Notes: generated by a model from the letters alone, not told the origin. A stretch of 64,000 nucleotides of DNA from Echinometra lucunter (GCA_029962745.1 CM057153.1:36809662-36873661), one strand, 5' to 3'; positions 1 through 15,500 are shown, counted from the first letter of the stretch. A program made the numbers and translations.

Positions 1-3000
1 GAAATTTTCTACTAGACATTTTTTTTACACTATTGATGACATCATTTTCGGATAACTCTCATTATGTTTCGTACACGCATGATTTAAGAATTACGTTTTG
101 CCTAAGATTTTCACATTTTCTTAAGCCAAACCAAAGATATATTATGTAGGAGTGTTTTCTCCACAACATATTTGGGATAAGGACAATGAAAACATGTGGT
201 CTTCAAGAAAAGAAAGAGTATGTGAAATTCTGTATACAAAACATACTGAGAGTTGCCTACAACTCATATCACTATGGGCTATGGTAGTGTAAAAAACAGA
301 AAATTTCATATAGGCATAACTTTCTTATTCCGTGTCCGATTTCGTTCAAATTTTCGCTGATCTGTTTTATTCTGCCTTGGCTTTTATTCAAAAACTACTT
401 GACCTGAGGATTTTGGTTTCCTTTGATATTGAAGGTATGCATGGCCTTTCTAAGACAATGTTTAATCAAAAGTGTTCTCTTTCATTGCTTGATGAATATG
501 TCAGCAATTATTGTTTGTATTTCAGAGTTTGATGGGAGAAAGTATCAGCGAATGAAACACAGTGCAGTGGTGTGATATCTCAGGAAATGCAGTGTTTTCT
601 GTCTTCGTGGTTGCATGATCATGATGACTATTGCGTATAGCTAAATGCTTGCGATAAGATAGGTTGGCATGAACTTACATACGTTATCTTTATCTTGATT
701 ATATTCCCCTTAATTCCATCTTTCTCGTGTAGGGGAGTGTGTTTTGGTCAAGATTTGAACAGGCCATTAATCTCACATTTTTAACAGAGGTCGTTGAAAT
801 TGAAACTATACAAAATCTTTATTTGTTTATAGATAATGGGTTTAAGTCAAGATTGCGAGATGCATCTGTATAATAGGAAATTAATATCTTGTAGAATAAT
901 TTAATTTAATTCAATATCTTGTAGAGTAATATAATTACATCATATGGATGGAACACTAGCGTTATTTTATTTGTTGTTTTTTTAGTGCCATTGTATTTTT
1001 ATTTTTTATCATATGAAGTAAGAACGGTAAACGCTTTGTAAGTCAGAAAACCTGATCTAATTACAAGTATAGCTCCTGCATAGAAGTCACCGAAAATAAA
1101 TTTGATTTTGGGATCTCAAAATGGTTGCTCATAATCATAAATCACTACTTGCGACGTAATTCGGCACTGTCTGGCAAACAGCCAAGAAGATTTTATCCAT
1201 TTTTCCCTGCTAGCTTCAATCATACACTGCAAGGGAATAACGTTCTCGCTTTTTTTTTACTTTTCGTCATTTAATTTTTTCTTGGATTAAGGTCACTGCA
1301 ATATTTCATCTCGTGGCCAACTATCGGATAGCAAATACGAAAGTCTGTTCCCACGGATGCCTGTGCTTCCTCCATAACCGGTCCTAGTTGCTCTTCACCA
1401 TCATACAGCGCCCATACAGTGCCCCTGAGGTGCTATCTTAAGACACGCCAGCCCAAAGGAAAATATTTGATGAAATGCGCACTAGGATAAATGCAGAAAA
1501 TTGGAGGCAGTGATAGGTGTATAGGTGACGGAGAGAGAATCCCGTTCGCTGAAATTCGGTCGATAGCTTTCCAGCTTTTGCCCGTGGATTTTGTGTCTGT
1601 ATTTCGCCTTCATGTTTGTAATGAGAGCCTTTCCTATTAAGAGTTACCTTTATTGTTCGTTTCTTTGAGTGTTCATTAACATTTGTCATTCCATTTTCTT
1701 TGGTGTATAACTTCTTTTATAAATAATTCAGTGACCATGATCAAAACATAATACATTACGGATGATATATTTCCTTTTTTTCTCTCATAGGATCTGTCGA
1801 TATGTACCACAACATTTAATCGTATCTAACACTTGTATTACAGAATGATCGTGTTAATTGACCTTACATAGTGTCTTTAAAAATGCATATAACACTCAAT
1901 CATAATCATATTCATTTACCAAATTAAAAGCTAATGATATCTCGGGCAGTCACACCGGAAACTGCTAGAGATTGTAACGTTATAATATGTATACCTTTTT
2001 TGAAATAGAAAAAAAAAGTCTTAACCTTCATTGGTCGAATCTTTCCCTAATTGGCAGGTGCTCAATGGCAGTCGCCATAACGGAGGGGGCGGGGGGGGGG
2101 GGGGTTGTGGATTGTTTATCCCCCTATACTCCCACAACATTTAAGTCTCTTGATCGAGATGTAACCCTTGCAATTGGCAAACAAAAAAGTGAGCAATTGC
2201 CGAACCAAAAGACTATTCGACCCTGGCACATTGCACCATACGCACAGCACACACAAACACACACACGCACACGCGCGCACCAACACACACAATCTTGTGG
2301 TGCTGCGACTTCCTCGATATCAAGATCTGAAGAAGACAAATCAAACTCAGTTTGGATCTTGTAACCTTCTGGAAAAAATAATCATGTTATTCGTTGTTGA
2401 TTTGGGATTTGGGATCCTCTCATCAGTTGAACCTTGGCTACATTCGAGACATTTGCTAGCAAGCCAACTATGTCAAGATGAAAACCTTCCCGGAGGCCTT
2501 ATGAGTTTCGTTATGATATTGATCGAGAGCGGGGAGATGAAAATCTCCCATGCAAAATCGAATGTAACGCGGCTGAAGACATATTTTGTGGAAGGCTGTA
2601 TGACAGTGTGAAATTGCGGAATCTAAGTTATAGATACGCTGTCTGATATCCCTCTCTCCCCCATCCGTTCCTTGAAAAATACAATAACAACAACTAAAAA
2701 CAACCTAGAAACTCAACTCACAATCTCCTCTTGTGTCCTTGTGTAGAACGGAATCATTCTGGGCTATCGCTGAGGATCCGTAATGGTCTTTGGAAAGAGA
2801 AACAAATGTTCTAGTAGTTAATTTAAGGTGTCAATTAAAATATAAGTATTGTACCTGTACTTTGAATCATCAGATCACGCCATATTTTACAAAGAGTAGA
2901 ATTGGTAGATCAATATGAATGCATGACATGGCGCCTATCGAGTACATTTTGAGGGCTAATCCCTTCTGCCCTTTGCCCTGTAAATGCACTTCCCCTTTTC

Positions 3001-4520
3001 TCCCCCACGTCTTTCTCTCTCTCTCTCTCTCCTCCGATGAGAAGTCGATACACACAGAGTAACAGAAGAGACAAGTGTGTGGGTGCGCACTAATGTGCGG
3101 TGTGTGTGTCTGGTATGTTCACTTAGTGCAATGAGCGGGTTGGAAATATGCGTTGAAACGAAGAAATGATGGGGGGGGGGGAGAGGAGCTGAGCAATGGA
3201 AAATGCCTCATTTGCTCTCAGATCTAAATTGTGACAACCCGCTTTTCGAGGAAAGACGTTGAATATTGAATAATTATTGATAGTTTACAAGGCAATATGA
3301 AAAGTGTGCTATTCTACAGGAATATCCAAACCACCCTAATGAAATACTTAACACTGTGTTAAATTTCAATTCATTTCATTTCACTTCATTTATTTATTAA
3401 TTAATTAATTATCATTATCATTCATTTCAACTCGGAAACGCTTTCCTCAACCTTCCCCTGGTCTAGGTAAAATATACAGATAAGATCATACAAACATAAA
3501 CTTATTTTTTTTTTTTTAAAAAGGGGGAGTAATATAACTAATCTTATTCAGAATTTACATACTATATTTCCGACCAATTGATAACTGTATACATACGAAT
3601 TCTATCTTGCCGGTAACTACAATTTTGTATTAGGAAAATAATTGGATGTGTTGTAAAGCAAGGGCTTCATTTGCAAATTCACGAAGCTACATGTATATCA
3701 CGTTCGTTTCTTTATTTTACAACTATCCGTTACTTATAAGAATAAAACCACGATGATTATTTTCATGAAACTCCGAAGCTCAACAAGTATTTTGTTCAGC
3801 TAACTTCAATGGAAATAGCTCTTTCATAATATCAGTGCACAGACTCTGTAATGGTATTAGTGCACAAAATCTGTAATGATATGCTGCCAGTTCTAAGATC
3901 CATTGCTCAGACTGACTTGCTGCCTTCTTCATGCCATGAAATTTTGATGGAGTTCGCAATTACCGCGTGTGCCGTTGTTTTGTAAAAGTTGAATACTGAT
4001 TATGGAATAACTACCAACTCCCTCCCCCCTTTTCGTTGTAAACCCTGCGATGGTAATGGAAATGACAAGAGGAAGATTGCAATCGGTAGTTTGGTCAGTG
4101 ACCGAACTTTGCTTTATTCAGAATAGAACGGATTTCAGATTATGTATTTTATAAATAATCTTGAATGCTAGGTTTCTAACCCCCTATCATTATACCCTTT
4201 CTACAAATTTTCCATACAATAAAAAAAAAAAGTCTTCGGGATTTTAAAGGATTTTTTTTTATCTGACAAGGACATTATTTTACATTGTATTACATTGAAA
4301 CATGCGGTTTATTACAATATTTGGTAAGTTAAGGAGAGATAATAGATAGATAAAAGGTCTTATCATTCACTTAGTTATTCATTCATTCATTTATCAATAA
4401 CAAACCATGTGTGAGTAATTCTTGAAACGATTCATTGCCTTGTAAATTTGTCATAGTAGATTGAATTGTGCGTGTATTGCACTGTCGTGACCTACCGTTA
4501 AGTCTTTCTTAAAGTCAAAG

Positions 4521-4522
<2 letters not shown>

Positions 4523-4559
<37 letters not shown>
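4523..4559. repeat. (TA)n microsatellite
   Basis: About 18 uninterrupted TA dinucleotides. Confidence 0.95.
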
Positions 4560-4562
<3 letters not shown>

Positions 4563-6450
4563 ATATGTATGTTCTACTTTCATTAATTACGTATTTTTTT
4601 CAAAGTTTTGAAAGAGGTTTATATACACTGAAGTCAAGTTCCCGCAAGCAACTTTTTATTCATCACCTTCGCTATACACATAAGCATATGGTCCTTCTTT
4701 ATCTGTGCCCGCTAATGCATTCAAATGCAATATAGTGTGGACATCAATCCGATAAGAATATTTACCCTCGCATTTTGACTGATATGAAACCCAATGGAAA
4801 CATGCTCCGGCATCGTCAGCTTCACAATTATACCCTCATGCCGGTCATGGTTAGGAATGCAAAGCCAAAACGGTATCAAGTTTTGAAGTTGTCACCCTTA
4901 ATTTCTAAGATTTGCAGAACTTATGAAACGGAAAAAGAATACTAGTAACTTGTGTGTATATATATGTGCTTGCATGATATACGCAATGTCGTCGGAAATT
5001 TATTTGAATATAATTCAACTCAGGAATGACTTCATTTATTTGGTTATGTGTATATCTGTCAAAGAAAAAACATGCTTCAACAACATTACCTTATTTGATC
5101 ACTGGACTAGCCGAACGGAAGTTACAAATTCGAAATTTACCATACGGTATTGAACCCTTTTCCACGTACACATAGCAAGATAATACTTACTAGTATCAGA
5201 AAAGCTTTATGGATTAGAAATGTATTCCAATGACATATTGATAATTACTGACATTACATTTTATTGCAGCAGCAATGTAATTATAGAGGATCTGAATTAA
5301 GTTTATGAGAATTCGATTTATACTTATTGATTCTTCCGCTGGGGCCTTTTGTAAGTCGTTATGCAGTATACATGATGTGCGTCGGCGCCACTGTGCAATG
5401 ACACTGACATTGGAAGCAGGAAGTTTAATTGTCTTACTGACATAAAACTGTGGTGCTTCATTAGTGTTGTCATTTGCCATTACCAAGATAATTTTTTATT
5501 GAAGATAAGGGTATAACTCGTAAATTGTTATTGTCCATTTTTATCATTTCAATTTACTCACCACAGCACTGTAAATGTGATATTTGTTTTATAATTTGGT
5601 AATAGATTGCCAAGATGTTTTCTGTTTCAAAGTTCATAAGAACGTGATTGACTCAGTTTCCTCCGAAAATGGTTCTGTTGTTTTCTCCTATTAAATTGCC
5701 TTACCTTGTTTGTTGTTGTTGTTGTTGTTGTTGTTTTCCTTCTTCGCAAGCTCTTATTTTCCTCATTTCCATCTCCCTTTTTTTATTCAAAATGATTTAT
5801 CATCTAAAGATTTAAAATCTTGTAAAGACACATTGAGGAATACCTCAGTGTTAAAAGATAGCTGGATATCATTCTATACAAATGTGATTGCAGTTCTTGA
5901 AAGCTTTTGTTACTGCCACATGATAGGCGGGTTATCACTATATTAGTCAAAGGATAAGCTTTGGGACAGAGTTGCATCGCTGTATTTTCTCTATTCATCA
6001 AATCCTAACACACTTTTAAAAAAATCTTCTTTTACACTGTGTGTCCCCTCATCTCTTTTCAATTAATTGTATCTCTGATCTTTCTTAACGATTCTTCCTC
6101 GTCTTTCCTAGCTTATTGCTTCTTATTAAACGAACAAGTCAATCCAGGTACCGTGTTGAATAACTCTCTACAATACACCAAGCATTCTTTGTATACAGCG
6201 GGTATCAGTGCCTTGAATATCATATTCAATCGGCATTCTGCTCTTCAATGGCTTTTTCAGCTTCTTGCAGTTATGAGCTGACATGGCATCGAATACCCGA
6301 CGACAAAAAGCACAAATGGGACACGACCTTTTGAAACAGTTCCACCGTGCAGTAAAAACGATTTTAATTTCTCAGTTCAGATTTCCTGAACTCCCCGTAT
6401 TCACCTACAGAATTATGCTTACCTAGACTGATTAAAATACGTTTAGTAAC

Positions 6451-6505
6451 GAGAGAGAGAAAACCAGAGAGAGAGAGAGAGAGAGAGAAGGAGAGAGAAG
6501 GAGAG
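6451..6505. repeat. (GA)n microsatellite
   Basis: GA repeats broken by AAAACCA and AAGG interruptions; purine-only strand. Confidence 0.9.
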
Positions 6506-9500
6506 ATAAGGTAGAATACCATGTCTATTCAAAACACAATTCACTGCTTATTTAGGTAAGAATTATTTTCTTTGTAATGACCATTGTCTGGAAGAAGTGA
6601 ATCCTTTTAATTTCTTCGGTGATAACGTTCCTGTACAGATGTGAACCATACTCAAAGCAAATCAAATACCATGATCATGACTTAATTTTCAATTTGCTGG
6701 CATTTATGCAGCTTTGAACACTTTAGATGATGTAGCGGTATATGTCTGGTCTTCAGTCAAATGATTCAGTAGACCATATTGCCGAATTCCCACTGATGCA
6801 CAACAACTATTCTAGCTCTGTCATGGTATATTTCATTTGTGTAGTCAAATGCATTCAAATTTACAAACTAACTTAGACACCAGAGTAATTTGCATGGTGA
6901 GAGAAGGATGAAATGAGAAATTTTGAAGTGGATTGTATAAAAGAGGACATAACCAAGGCCGTTTATAGCCCAGCAATTTTGTGCACCTGTAGCCTTCCAT
7001 TTACAGTGTATTGGACATGTTGGAGGAGGATAATCGCCTGGAGTGTTTCACACGTAAGAGGCTATGCCAGGCACGTACCAATTTCACTCCTCATAAATAC
7101 TCCATGGGGGCTACTTATACTTGGAATATCACACCCGTTTATCCCCTTGTCGTTCTGCTTCTTATCATATGCGCGTGTATGACTGGCGTAGTAACCAACG
7201 TGGGCTTTGAACATGCAACGTACAAGCTTACCTTGCTCGTACAATGTCGATGTCTGAATTCTGAACTGTGAAGAAAAGGTATACACATTTCGAAAGGGGG
7301 ATAACTCTGCAAAGAATGTTGCAACTGCAGATAAGTGAAAATAATATGTCGCCAAATCTACCAAACAAGATGTATTTCTTACTCACAGTGTTATGATACA
7401 GATATCAAAAGCCTTAACGCATTTAGATGACTTGGAAGTCCATGTTTTGATAGATTATCTATAAGTATTTAACGCATTGTAAAATGCAGATATTTTCTAT
7501 TGATGTACATGTTTTTTTTTACTTAGAAATTGTGATGAATAGATTTAGGAGTTCTTACGTGAGCCTGACATGTCTTCTGGCTTGACTTTTGTCATTGCAA
7601 TGAATATGATGTCATTATGAGGAGTGAGAAGTTTTCTACCTTATAAAAAACCTAAAGCCTGGGATTTGGATACAATTTAAGCTGTCATCTTACGCATCTC
7701 AAACTGATACGAAATGATCAACCTTTTAAAGGAAACCAGGATTAATTAGTAGCGCCAATGTCATATCTCTTTCTCACTGGCTATTGATCTCTCTCTAGAG
7801 TAAGCAATTCCCAGAATCGCAAAAGATCTCGCTGGCGACGTCTGTGGAAGTGCCTCGAAGCTAATGTCGTTCTGGGTCATATTGTAAAATTCTCCGACAT
7901 ATCTAGGATCATGTCTATCTTTTCTGATTAAACAGTGTGTCAATGGATTTGTTTTAAAAGGAATTCTTTGGTTGTGAATATTAAGATTTTCAGCATAAGG
8001 TCCTGGGGAACAGAATTGGTGGGACCGCATATTTCAGACGATGTGCTTATGATGGACTCCAAAGGGAGAAATAGTAACTTCATATCTTTCGTAGATAGCA
8101 TATGGTAAAGTGTTCACAACAAGTTATTATAATCACATTTGATGCATGTCTCTTAGCATTAAACCTTTTCATAACATAGATTCCATCGGATTTTTTATAT
8201 CTCAAATGTGCAGTCAGGTGAAACGAAGACGAGTTTAACTTGAGGTTGTTATTTCTAATTTTGCTTCCTTAAGGAGACTAAGATTGCCTTCAAGACCTAT
8301 TCATTTCAAGACGCCATATTCTTTTCCTATTTTAATTGATATTTCATACCGATACCAAACAATCGAGATGGATAGGTTAAATGAAGGATGAAGTGTCTTT
8401 CTGACTATGTCTTTTTTAAAATTCTCTGTTTTGCTGTTGTGTATTGTGTTCTTAATATTTCGTTCAATTTAATCATGCGCTTTGTTAGGTATGAGCATGA
8501 GACAGGGCATAATTAATAAATGAAGAATTTTTAGAAATATATATCATCACTAGAATATATGTAGCAAGTACTTAGTTTCAATTAATCAAGTTGCCATGAA
8601 TCCATTCTCTGACTGCTTACTGTTAGTGTGCTGCAGCCCCCCCCCCCCTCCCCGAAAAAGCGCCACTTCTGACAGCAGTGTTCAAAGGTATTGTTTCCCT
8701 CTGCAATTACAGCGATTGGTTTGGTGATGAGTGTTCGAGAACAAAAAAAAATGTCGGCATACTATGTCATTCAATCCAGAATGTCAAATACTCAATAGGC
8801 CTTCGTCGTAACTGTATCATAAGTGGCCTTGTCTGTGTTTAACAACCGCGACAAAGCAATCATCATTAACAATTACAAAAGCGGAGCGTACAATCTAATT
8901 CCTGACTTAGTTTTTAATTATTCATTTTGATATGAATTCAGTTCAAGGGTATTAACGATTGAATAGAATATGGTCAATAGACATGTGACTACAGCCACGG
9001 GCATCGGACCAGTTTACAAATTTATTCAAATTTTGGAAGCTTCTACCTGACACCCTAGTGAAGCTATATTGCAATAACTGCTAGTGGTAATGGTTGCCAA
9101 TATTTAGCATGCATATTTAATGCATTAAAATGTTGTCTTATTAAGTCTCTCGCATGCAATCTCATCATCACTAGCAGCAATTATAGTGTCCAGATGTAAA
9201 TTTAAATATATATTTGTGAATTTTCTTCTGTTTCCGTAGCAATCGACATTATCGATAAATGTCCCTTTTTCAATTATAAAATCTGTATGTAGGATCCTTC
9301 AGGTGTAAGACATCATCCTTTTTATGATACAATTGACCTCTCCTCTTCCTAGTTTAAAATACAATGGTATGGTCTATAGTACTCCTGCAATAGCCTTCTA
9401 TCTGTCAAAAAGATATTCTTATTGAGGTCTTCTGACCTCAGGATGGTGTGTAATGTGTAGGGCCAGATAGTCGAGGTCATACACCGGTTGTTGGCACGTA

Positions 9501-12009
9501 TAGATCATACAGAACCTGGCAAGGGAATTGTGTTTGACAGGATGTATATTATTGCAGTCATGGCGATTTACAGGACATCATCATCCCCGTACTATAATGA
9601 GCCTGAAAATTAAAAGCAAGTCTTGCGATGTCTTTGATTCTTTCAACTTCACTGTACCGTAGAAAAGGCCGACACAATTTCTAATAACTGGCAAGCAAAA
9701 TAAGCAGGTGGATGACATCTTATATACCAGAATGAATGGATTAATTAGACCAACAGGCGTGTTAGGCTTGATTGCATTTAACATTACATATATTGTGTAA
9801 TTACTCTTCGTCGACATGCCATGTCGGTTGCCTGCGCATTGTGTAGAATGTTGTGTATCAATTTTTCGCTTGCGCACATCTTTTCGTCTCATTCCTGTAA
9901 ACATCGGCTGTGCGATTAAACACTTTGAAAGGTATACAATGGACACATGTTTCTACTGCTGCTGGATTAAGTTTAGGGGTTTAACAACAATGTCAAAATG
10001 AATAACTATTCCCAGAGTGCTTGACTGATCGTCCATTGGTGATTGTATCCAGCCAGACATGAGCATCGTCTGGGAATCAAATTTCGTATCCTAAATAGTA
10101 TGAAGCGGTGTCAATTCCCTGACCCAATTTCATGGAATGAAATTGCACGGGAATAAATTCATGGGCTTATGTAACAGTTATTAACGCCCGTGCACATTCT
10201 CCTCGTGTGATCTGAGCTCAAAGTCAAACCCATATCGCACCCCTGCTGTGGAGAAAGTTAATCAGTTTATATGTATTCCACCACCAGCTCCAGATAATGT
10301 CTATAATTTTAGAGTGGAAACATAATGAACCATGGACCTTTAGGTAATTACTGTGATATCAAATGACCCTTTCCTGGAATAGTGGTTGAGGAAGTAGTCG
10401 ATGTAAAATACAAGGAATGGTTCTGTTATCCCTCCAGTAATTGCCCTTGATTTTCTTACAAAGGAAATATTTTGTATTTTCCGTGAGATAAAGACTCTAA
10501 ATTGTTCAGAATAAGTTGTTTTTTTATTACATTTCCCTTAAAGAATGGAGAAATTGGGGTTTACACCTTCCCAAGGAATGCTCTGAAGATCGAGCCAATT
10601 GTCGACATGGTGGATATTTATTAATCCCAAAATTTTAACGAAACTCAAGAAGAAGTAAAGATATATTTTGTTGTTTTTTATAATCAGGAAGACAATTTTT
10701 AAGCATTGTGATTTTATCATTAAGTCATGATTTAATATTTTCATTTGTTTTCTTTACACTTATATCTTCCTGCCACCGTGTGATTCTTCGTCTTCTCTGA
10801 ATTCAAATGGATTTCCTTCCTCAGGTAAGAAAGCCATTTCTTTTTCTTATCTTTAGGAACATTAATTACGATACTTTTTAGATGGCAGAAAAAAAAAATA
10901 GTCACCAATGCCTTAATAAGAGCATGAGGTGTATGAAAATTATTGACTGGTAGTATTCAAACTTCACTCTCTCTCTGTCTTCTGTTTGTTTATTTGGGTT
11001 TTTGTGCGACTCCAAGAATCCTGATAGAGATAAGCACTTATTTTCACCATTTCCATTGCAGATTCTGAATAGTTATATATTGTACAAAGCATTTGCTTTA
11101 TTCGTAATCAATGTCACCACTACAAGGGTAATGTTAAAGGAAAACCAATAACTTTATTGGTTGTCCATGTTAATGTACAACCTGGGAATATTGTGAACTC
11201 GCTAACTATCTTGCATACCTGGGACGCGTACTGAACAACATTACTACAAAACAAGCCTAAAATTCATTTCAAATAAGTGTTCTAATGCAGTTTTCTGTCG
11301 AAAAAGCTCAAAGCTAATTTTCAGTTTTTGCATTCGAATTGCTTTTCCTAGAGGAACTGGCACCAAAGTAATTCAGCTGCTGAGTTTTAGACGAGCAGAA
11401 TGTAGACGACACTAACGTGTGAAACTAGTTTGAAATTACTTCAACTTACAGCACACTAACTGAAATTTACATTTATTGCCATTACTACCAAATTCATTGG
11501 ACAGAATCATTCATATCAGTGTGTATGGAGTTTCGAAAATCTTTTTAAGGTTTTATTAGGCATAAACATGTTCTGATACATTTACATAAATAATTTCACT
11601 TGAAAAACAGCCGAAACTGGTTTATTTATGTTTACATGTTTAGTGTAATAAATTCATTTTGAAAATATACATGTTTTAAAAGAAATCAGTATACAAATAC
11701 TAGTAAGACATATAAAAGGGGAATTCTTGGCCAGATACTAATATATATAAGTACTTCGCACAGCTGAAACATGGAAAAGGGTACCTGTTAAAAGATACAG
11801 AAAAAAAAATCGCATCCAAGTAGCATGTGATGTTCATGTTTTCATATTTCCCTTGTTATGTAAAGGCAAAAACAATACAAACGGTGAATGTAATAAAAAA
11901 TATGTATATTCTGATCCACTTTACAAGACATAAAGAAAAAAATAAGGGCTTTTGGGGAAACTAGCAATTAATTAACAGTAGAAAAAGGTCACGAAAACCT
12001 TAAACTTTG

Positions 12010-12500
12010 GTTTAGCATATGAACTAAATAATTGGCAGTGGGCTATTTTTGAAAATTTTTGTTTCGAATTGAAATTGATGATGAATAGGAATCTGCCGTA
12101 GAGATATCTTAATCTTTTTTCTGAGGTACCCAGGTTTGACAAATAGAATAATATTTTGTTAAAGATTTAGCCAATTTTAGTCTTCTGTCCTCAAAAATAG
12201 GTTAATTGCATACTTGACATGCATTAGAATATGGAATGGAATTACGTCCTAAAATAAGCTTACATACTCTGCGTTGTATTTTTTTTCGAGATTGTTCCTT
12301 TGTTCTAGTGTAAGACCGCTATGAAACACTGGAGCACAGTATTTAACACTAAGTCTTTCAAGGTAAATAGAATTTCTTAAGTTTCCTCAGCATGTACAGT
12401 TTTCTACTGCACCTTTTTACTAAATCATCAACATATAAGTTCCACTACAAATGGCATTGTATTAATAACTTCTAGAATTTTTCGTTTGAAAGTTTATAGA
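12010..12500 (-). pseudogene. LINE reverse-transcriptase C-terminal remnant
   Basis: Read on the - strand, this stretch gives VKRCSRKLYMLRKLKKFYLP, then VKYCAPVFHSGLTLEQRNN, then IQRRVCKLILGRNSIPYSNA, then FEDRRLKLAKSLTKYY, in successive frames broken by at least two frameshifts and a stop. The order (S-RLY-L--LKK, CPVFHSGLT-EQ, IQ-R-CK-ILG, DRR--L--KSL) is the thumb/C-terminal region of a non-LTR retrotransposon reverse transcriptase, followed by a weak KNSPLP-type terminus near 12030. The catalytic YADD core is absent. Bases about 11100-12010 could be its 3' UTR, but the end is not clear. A dead, 5'-truncated copy. Confidence 0.75.
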
Positions 12501-15500
12501 ATTTAGGAGACCCTTTCCCCCGTCATTACTAGAAAACAAAACTACCTGTAGCGACCCGTATAAGATCCTGTAATATTTATCTCACAGTGAGCATGGTGAG
12601 CACAGTGAAACATGTGTTTAGTCGCAGTGAAATTGTTATCTTTTCTTGTATCGTAACAAGACAGTGTTGAAACCGCGCAGACACTTCGTTGCCGTTTTTG
12701 AATCACAGAGAAAAACAACCGAGCCTATAACTACCTATCTTCGCTTATGCAACTCTGCTTGTCTAATTTCAGGATTATATCCTGTCGATGGAATGACCTC
12801 CATATGGTGTGGCATATTTCTCGATTTAGATGATCTTGGCCACTGCAAATTGCCCAACACCTCCACGTGAGGGACTCAATGTTATTTTGACATTTGCAGT
12901 GAAGGAATTGAATTTCTCTGCCATACAGAAAGAGAGACTTCTTCTGCTGACTGTTCACAGTGTAAGGCGTAGATTTTGCCTTGGGGATGCGGTGACATTT
13001 TGGATGGCATCGTTTTCGCGCCATTCTACTGGTAGATCTGAAAATCGTACTCACGCCAACGCTCCACCGTGAATCCCATCGAAATTAGCTTCCTAAATAT
13101 CTATTGAAAATTGAAAAATAAATCTTGAATGAAATATGTTATGTGCACATTCAAATGATGGGTTGTCTTGATTAAAGTAAGGTTGGTCATTCCCTGAAGT
13201 AATATCCAATTATATGTATCTTACCTGCCCTTGCCGCCATGCAAATACAAAACGCATTTTACGAAAGTCGAATATTTGACATATTATTTCATTACCTCTG
13301 TAAACAAAAAATATGTCCATACTCTCGAATGCGGCTTAAGTTGAAATCAACTTAAATTTCCATACTGATTTTGGAAGGACAGGTGTCATCCCTTAAGTTC
13401 CTTAAAGAGTGCAGAATTTCTGGTTCAAAATATTTTGAAAACAACAGATTCTTTTATGAAAGAAAGATAAAGCAAATCTGCAGAGACAAGTTCAATTTGT
13501 CATAGAATTATGGGGGTTGAAACAGAATGAAGAGGTTAATATACTGCATTCCTCGAATCGGTACTTAGGCATGCTTTAAATAAACCCTTGAGTTAGGGGC
13601 CTCTGGAGAACTTGGCTCAAAGTTCAGATTAGGAATCAAATGTGAAGTGCCCCATGTTTTCAACATTTACACGGCTAGATGTAGAGACTAGGAAATGTAA
13701 GGACGATCTCTGGAGGTAATTAGGTTCCCATTGATCTTCCTGTAATTGTTCCCTAGGTCAATGAAATGGTTGCTAACTGTCAGATAAACAGGAGTGTTGC
13801 CGACTGGCTTCCCAAAACGAGCTCTGGCAGCTACGTGATCAGTAGCTCTCTGTGTGTGTATTGGACACGAAGCGTCAGTTAGCTGACGTATGATTGAGTC
13901 AGGGACTGACATAGCCTTTGAGGTACTACGTAACAGTAACATCTTAACAAGAAATATATATATATATAACTAAATGAAAAATACTAAAACTGTGTAAATA
14001 AGGTAGAGATTGCTGCATATGGATTAATTACGTTCAAGGCGCATTGACACAGGTATTAACGCAATGAAAACATGCCTCTTTTCCATGTAGGCCTATGCCA
14101 TGAGATGAATATGTCAGTGGTTAAAAGCAGCTTGAGTTCCGGGAAAGTTGAAGAATGATTTTGTTAGCTTTCTCAGTTTAGAAAAAAATATTGTTGTAGA
14201 AATACCCCTCGAAAAAAATTTTCTTCAAAATTCATCATAGGGCCTATTGGAAACATGGCAAGAAACAGCTTAACCCGTTGGCCCCTGTATTAAGCCTATG
14301 GGAATAAAAGAATTCAGTACTCAGTGGGTTAAGTGTTTTGCCTGATTTCAGCAAGATCGAGTTTATATCTTATCGTTTTGATGATTAATTGAAAAACTCA
14401 AGGCATACACCATGTTTATGTACTATCTAATCATCTGTTCCCATTTGTTTTTAAACGGTTTCTTTCACATCGATATAACATGGCCAGAACTCAAGTTGAT
14501 CTTTTGAATGACGTGTAAGTTCACTCAGGGCAGCAGATGTTCGTCAACTCTAGTGTTACCATGATCACTGTTACATTGCCACCATACGAGTTTTGATCTC
14601 TTTATGAACAACCTGTGGGTGCTGAATCTGACATTTTTTCTGTCTTCAATTGTAGACGAAATATTGAATAACTAAAGGATTCATCTCATGAGATTACGTG
14701 TATTTAAATAATAATGATGATAAAAAATCTTGTATATGTTATGTTCTGGAGGCTTAAAGATTCTTGTCGTAAATGTAAGTCTAGTACTTCCTATCCCCAT
14801 CACATCAGACCTGCCGGTCTTTGTCTTTGATATACCTGAACTTTTGTGATAGCTAATAACTAAAAAAAAAAAAAAAGCAGGAATAATGTGTAGAAAGGAA
14901 GAAAGTATGTCGTAAATGTCGGGTAAAGATATACATTTCAACAATTTATTTTCTATACCAAGAAATTTCTTATCACTTGAAGAATGGTAATTGGTCCAAG
15001 ATGTGCGTTACCACTTGCAATATTTATGATTAAAATTCCCAGTTCTGCTATTGTGCGTTTGGATTTCCTTACTGTGTGTCAAAGTATACAAGTTGGGAAA
15101 GTTCTTCAGAGCAGTCTGTCCGCGTTTCCTTTGGCTGTGGTAACGCATCTTGCGGTCATATTTTTATGGAAGATTGTCTGTTTATATTGCTGGCAATCGG
15201 AGCAATAAACATGAGCTATTCGGGCTGATTTCTCGGATAGAAATATGATCGTTCTGACCTTCTAAATTGCTCAGGAATATGACGAGACTGCATGTGCTAT
15301 ATGCTCTAAACTGGGCTACGAAATATAGAACAGTCTACTCGTAAGATTCGCAGAGAAAATTCTATTTTATGAGATGTTTAGTGCAGACGGAGGGTTAGGA
15401 TAGAATTCGATATTCTCAGAATTGAAATATGTGTGTTATGAATGGAATGTGACGCCGGTGACTTTTAAGAGGATCCATATTTTCCACTTCGAGTGTGCAT

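Larger units (their letters stand above)
1..12009. other. No gene recognised; intergenic/intronic
   Basis: All frames are short and lack family resemblance. Contents: a CA-rich stretch (2248-2295), G-runs (2090-2104, 3171-3181), a C-run (8637-8648), (TTG)n at 5706-5735, and A/T-rich DNA. Bases 3355-3530 (CATTT/TTAA repeats followed by CT-poor sequence) look like another decayed LINE 3' end, but nothing confirms it. Confidence 0.7.

Noticed and set aside
2124..2611. Overlapping frames on both strands around the CA-rich stretch
   Set aside because: Low-complexity Cys-Val / His-Thr runs from a CA repeat; no motif in the remainder.
9581..9946. 121-codon opposite-strand frame, the longest outside known features except for LINE and low-complexity frames
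   Set aside because: Composition and lack of motifs fit chance in AT-rich DNA.
14271..14333. Inverted TTAACCCGTTGG / CAGTGGGTTAAG pair considered as a MITE
   Set aside because: Only about 11 bases pair and no target duplication is visible; too short to claim.
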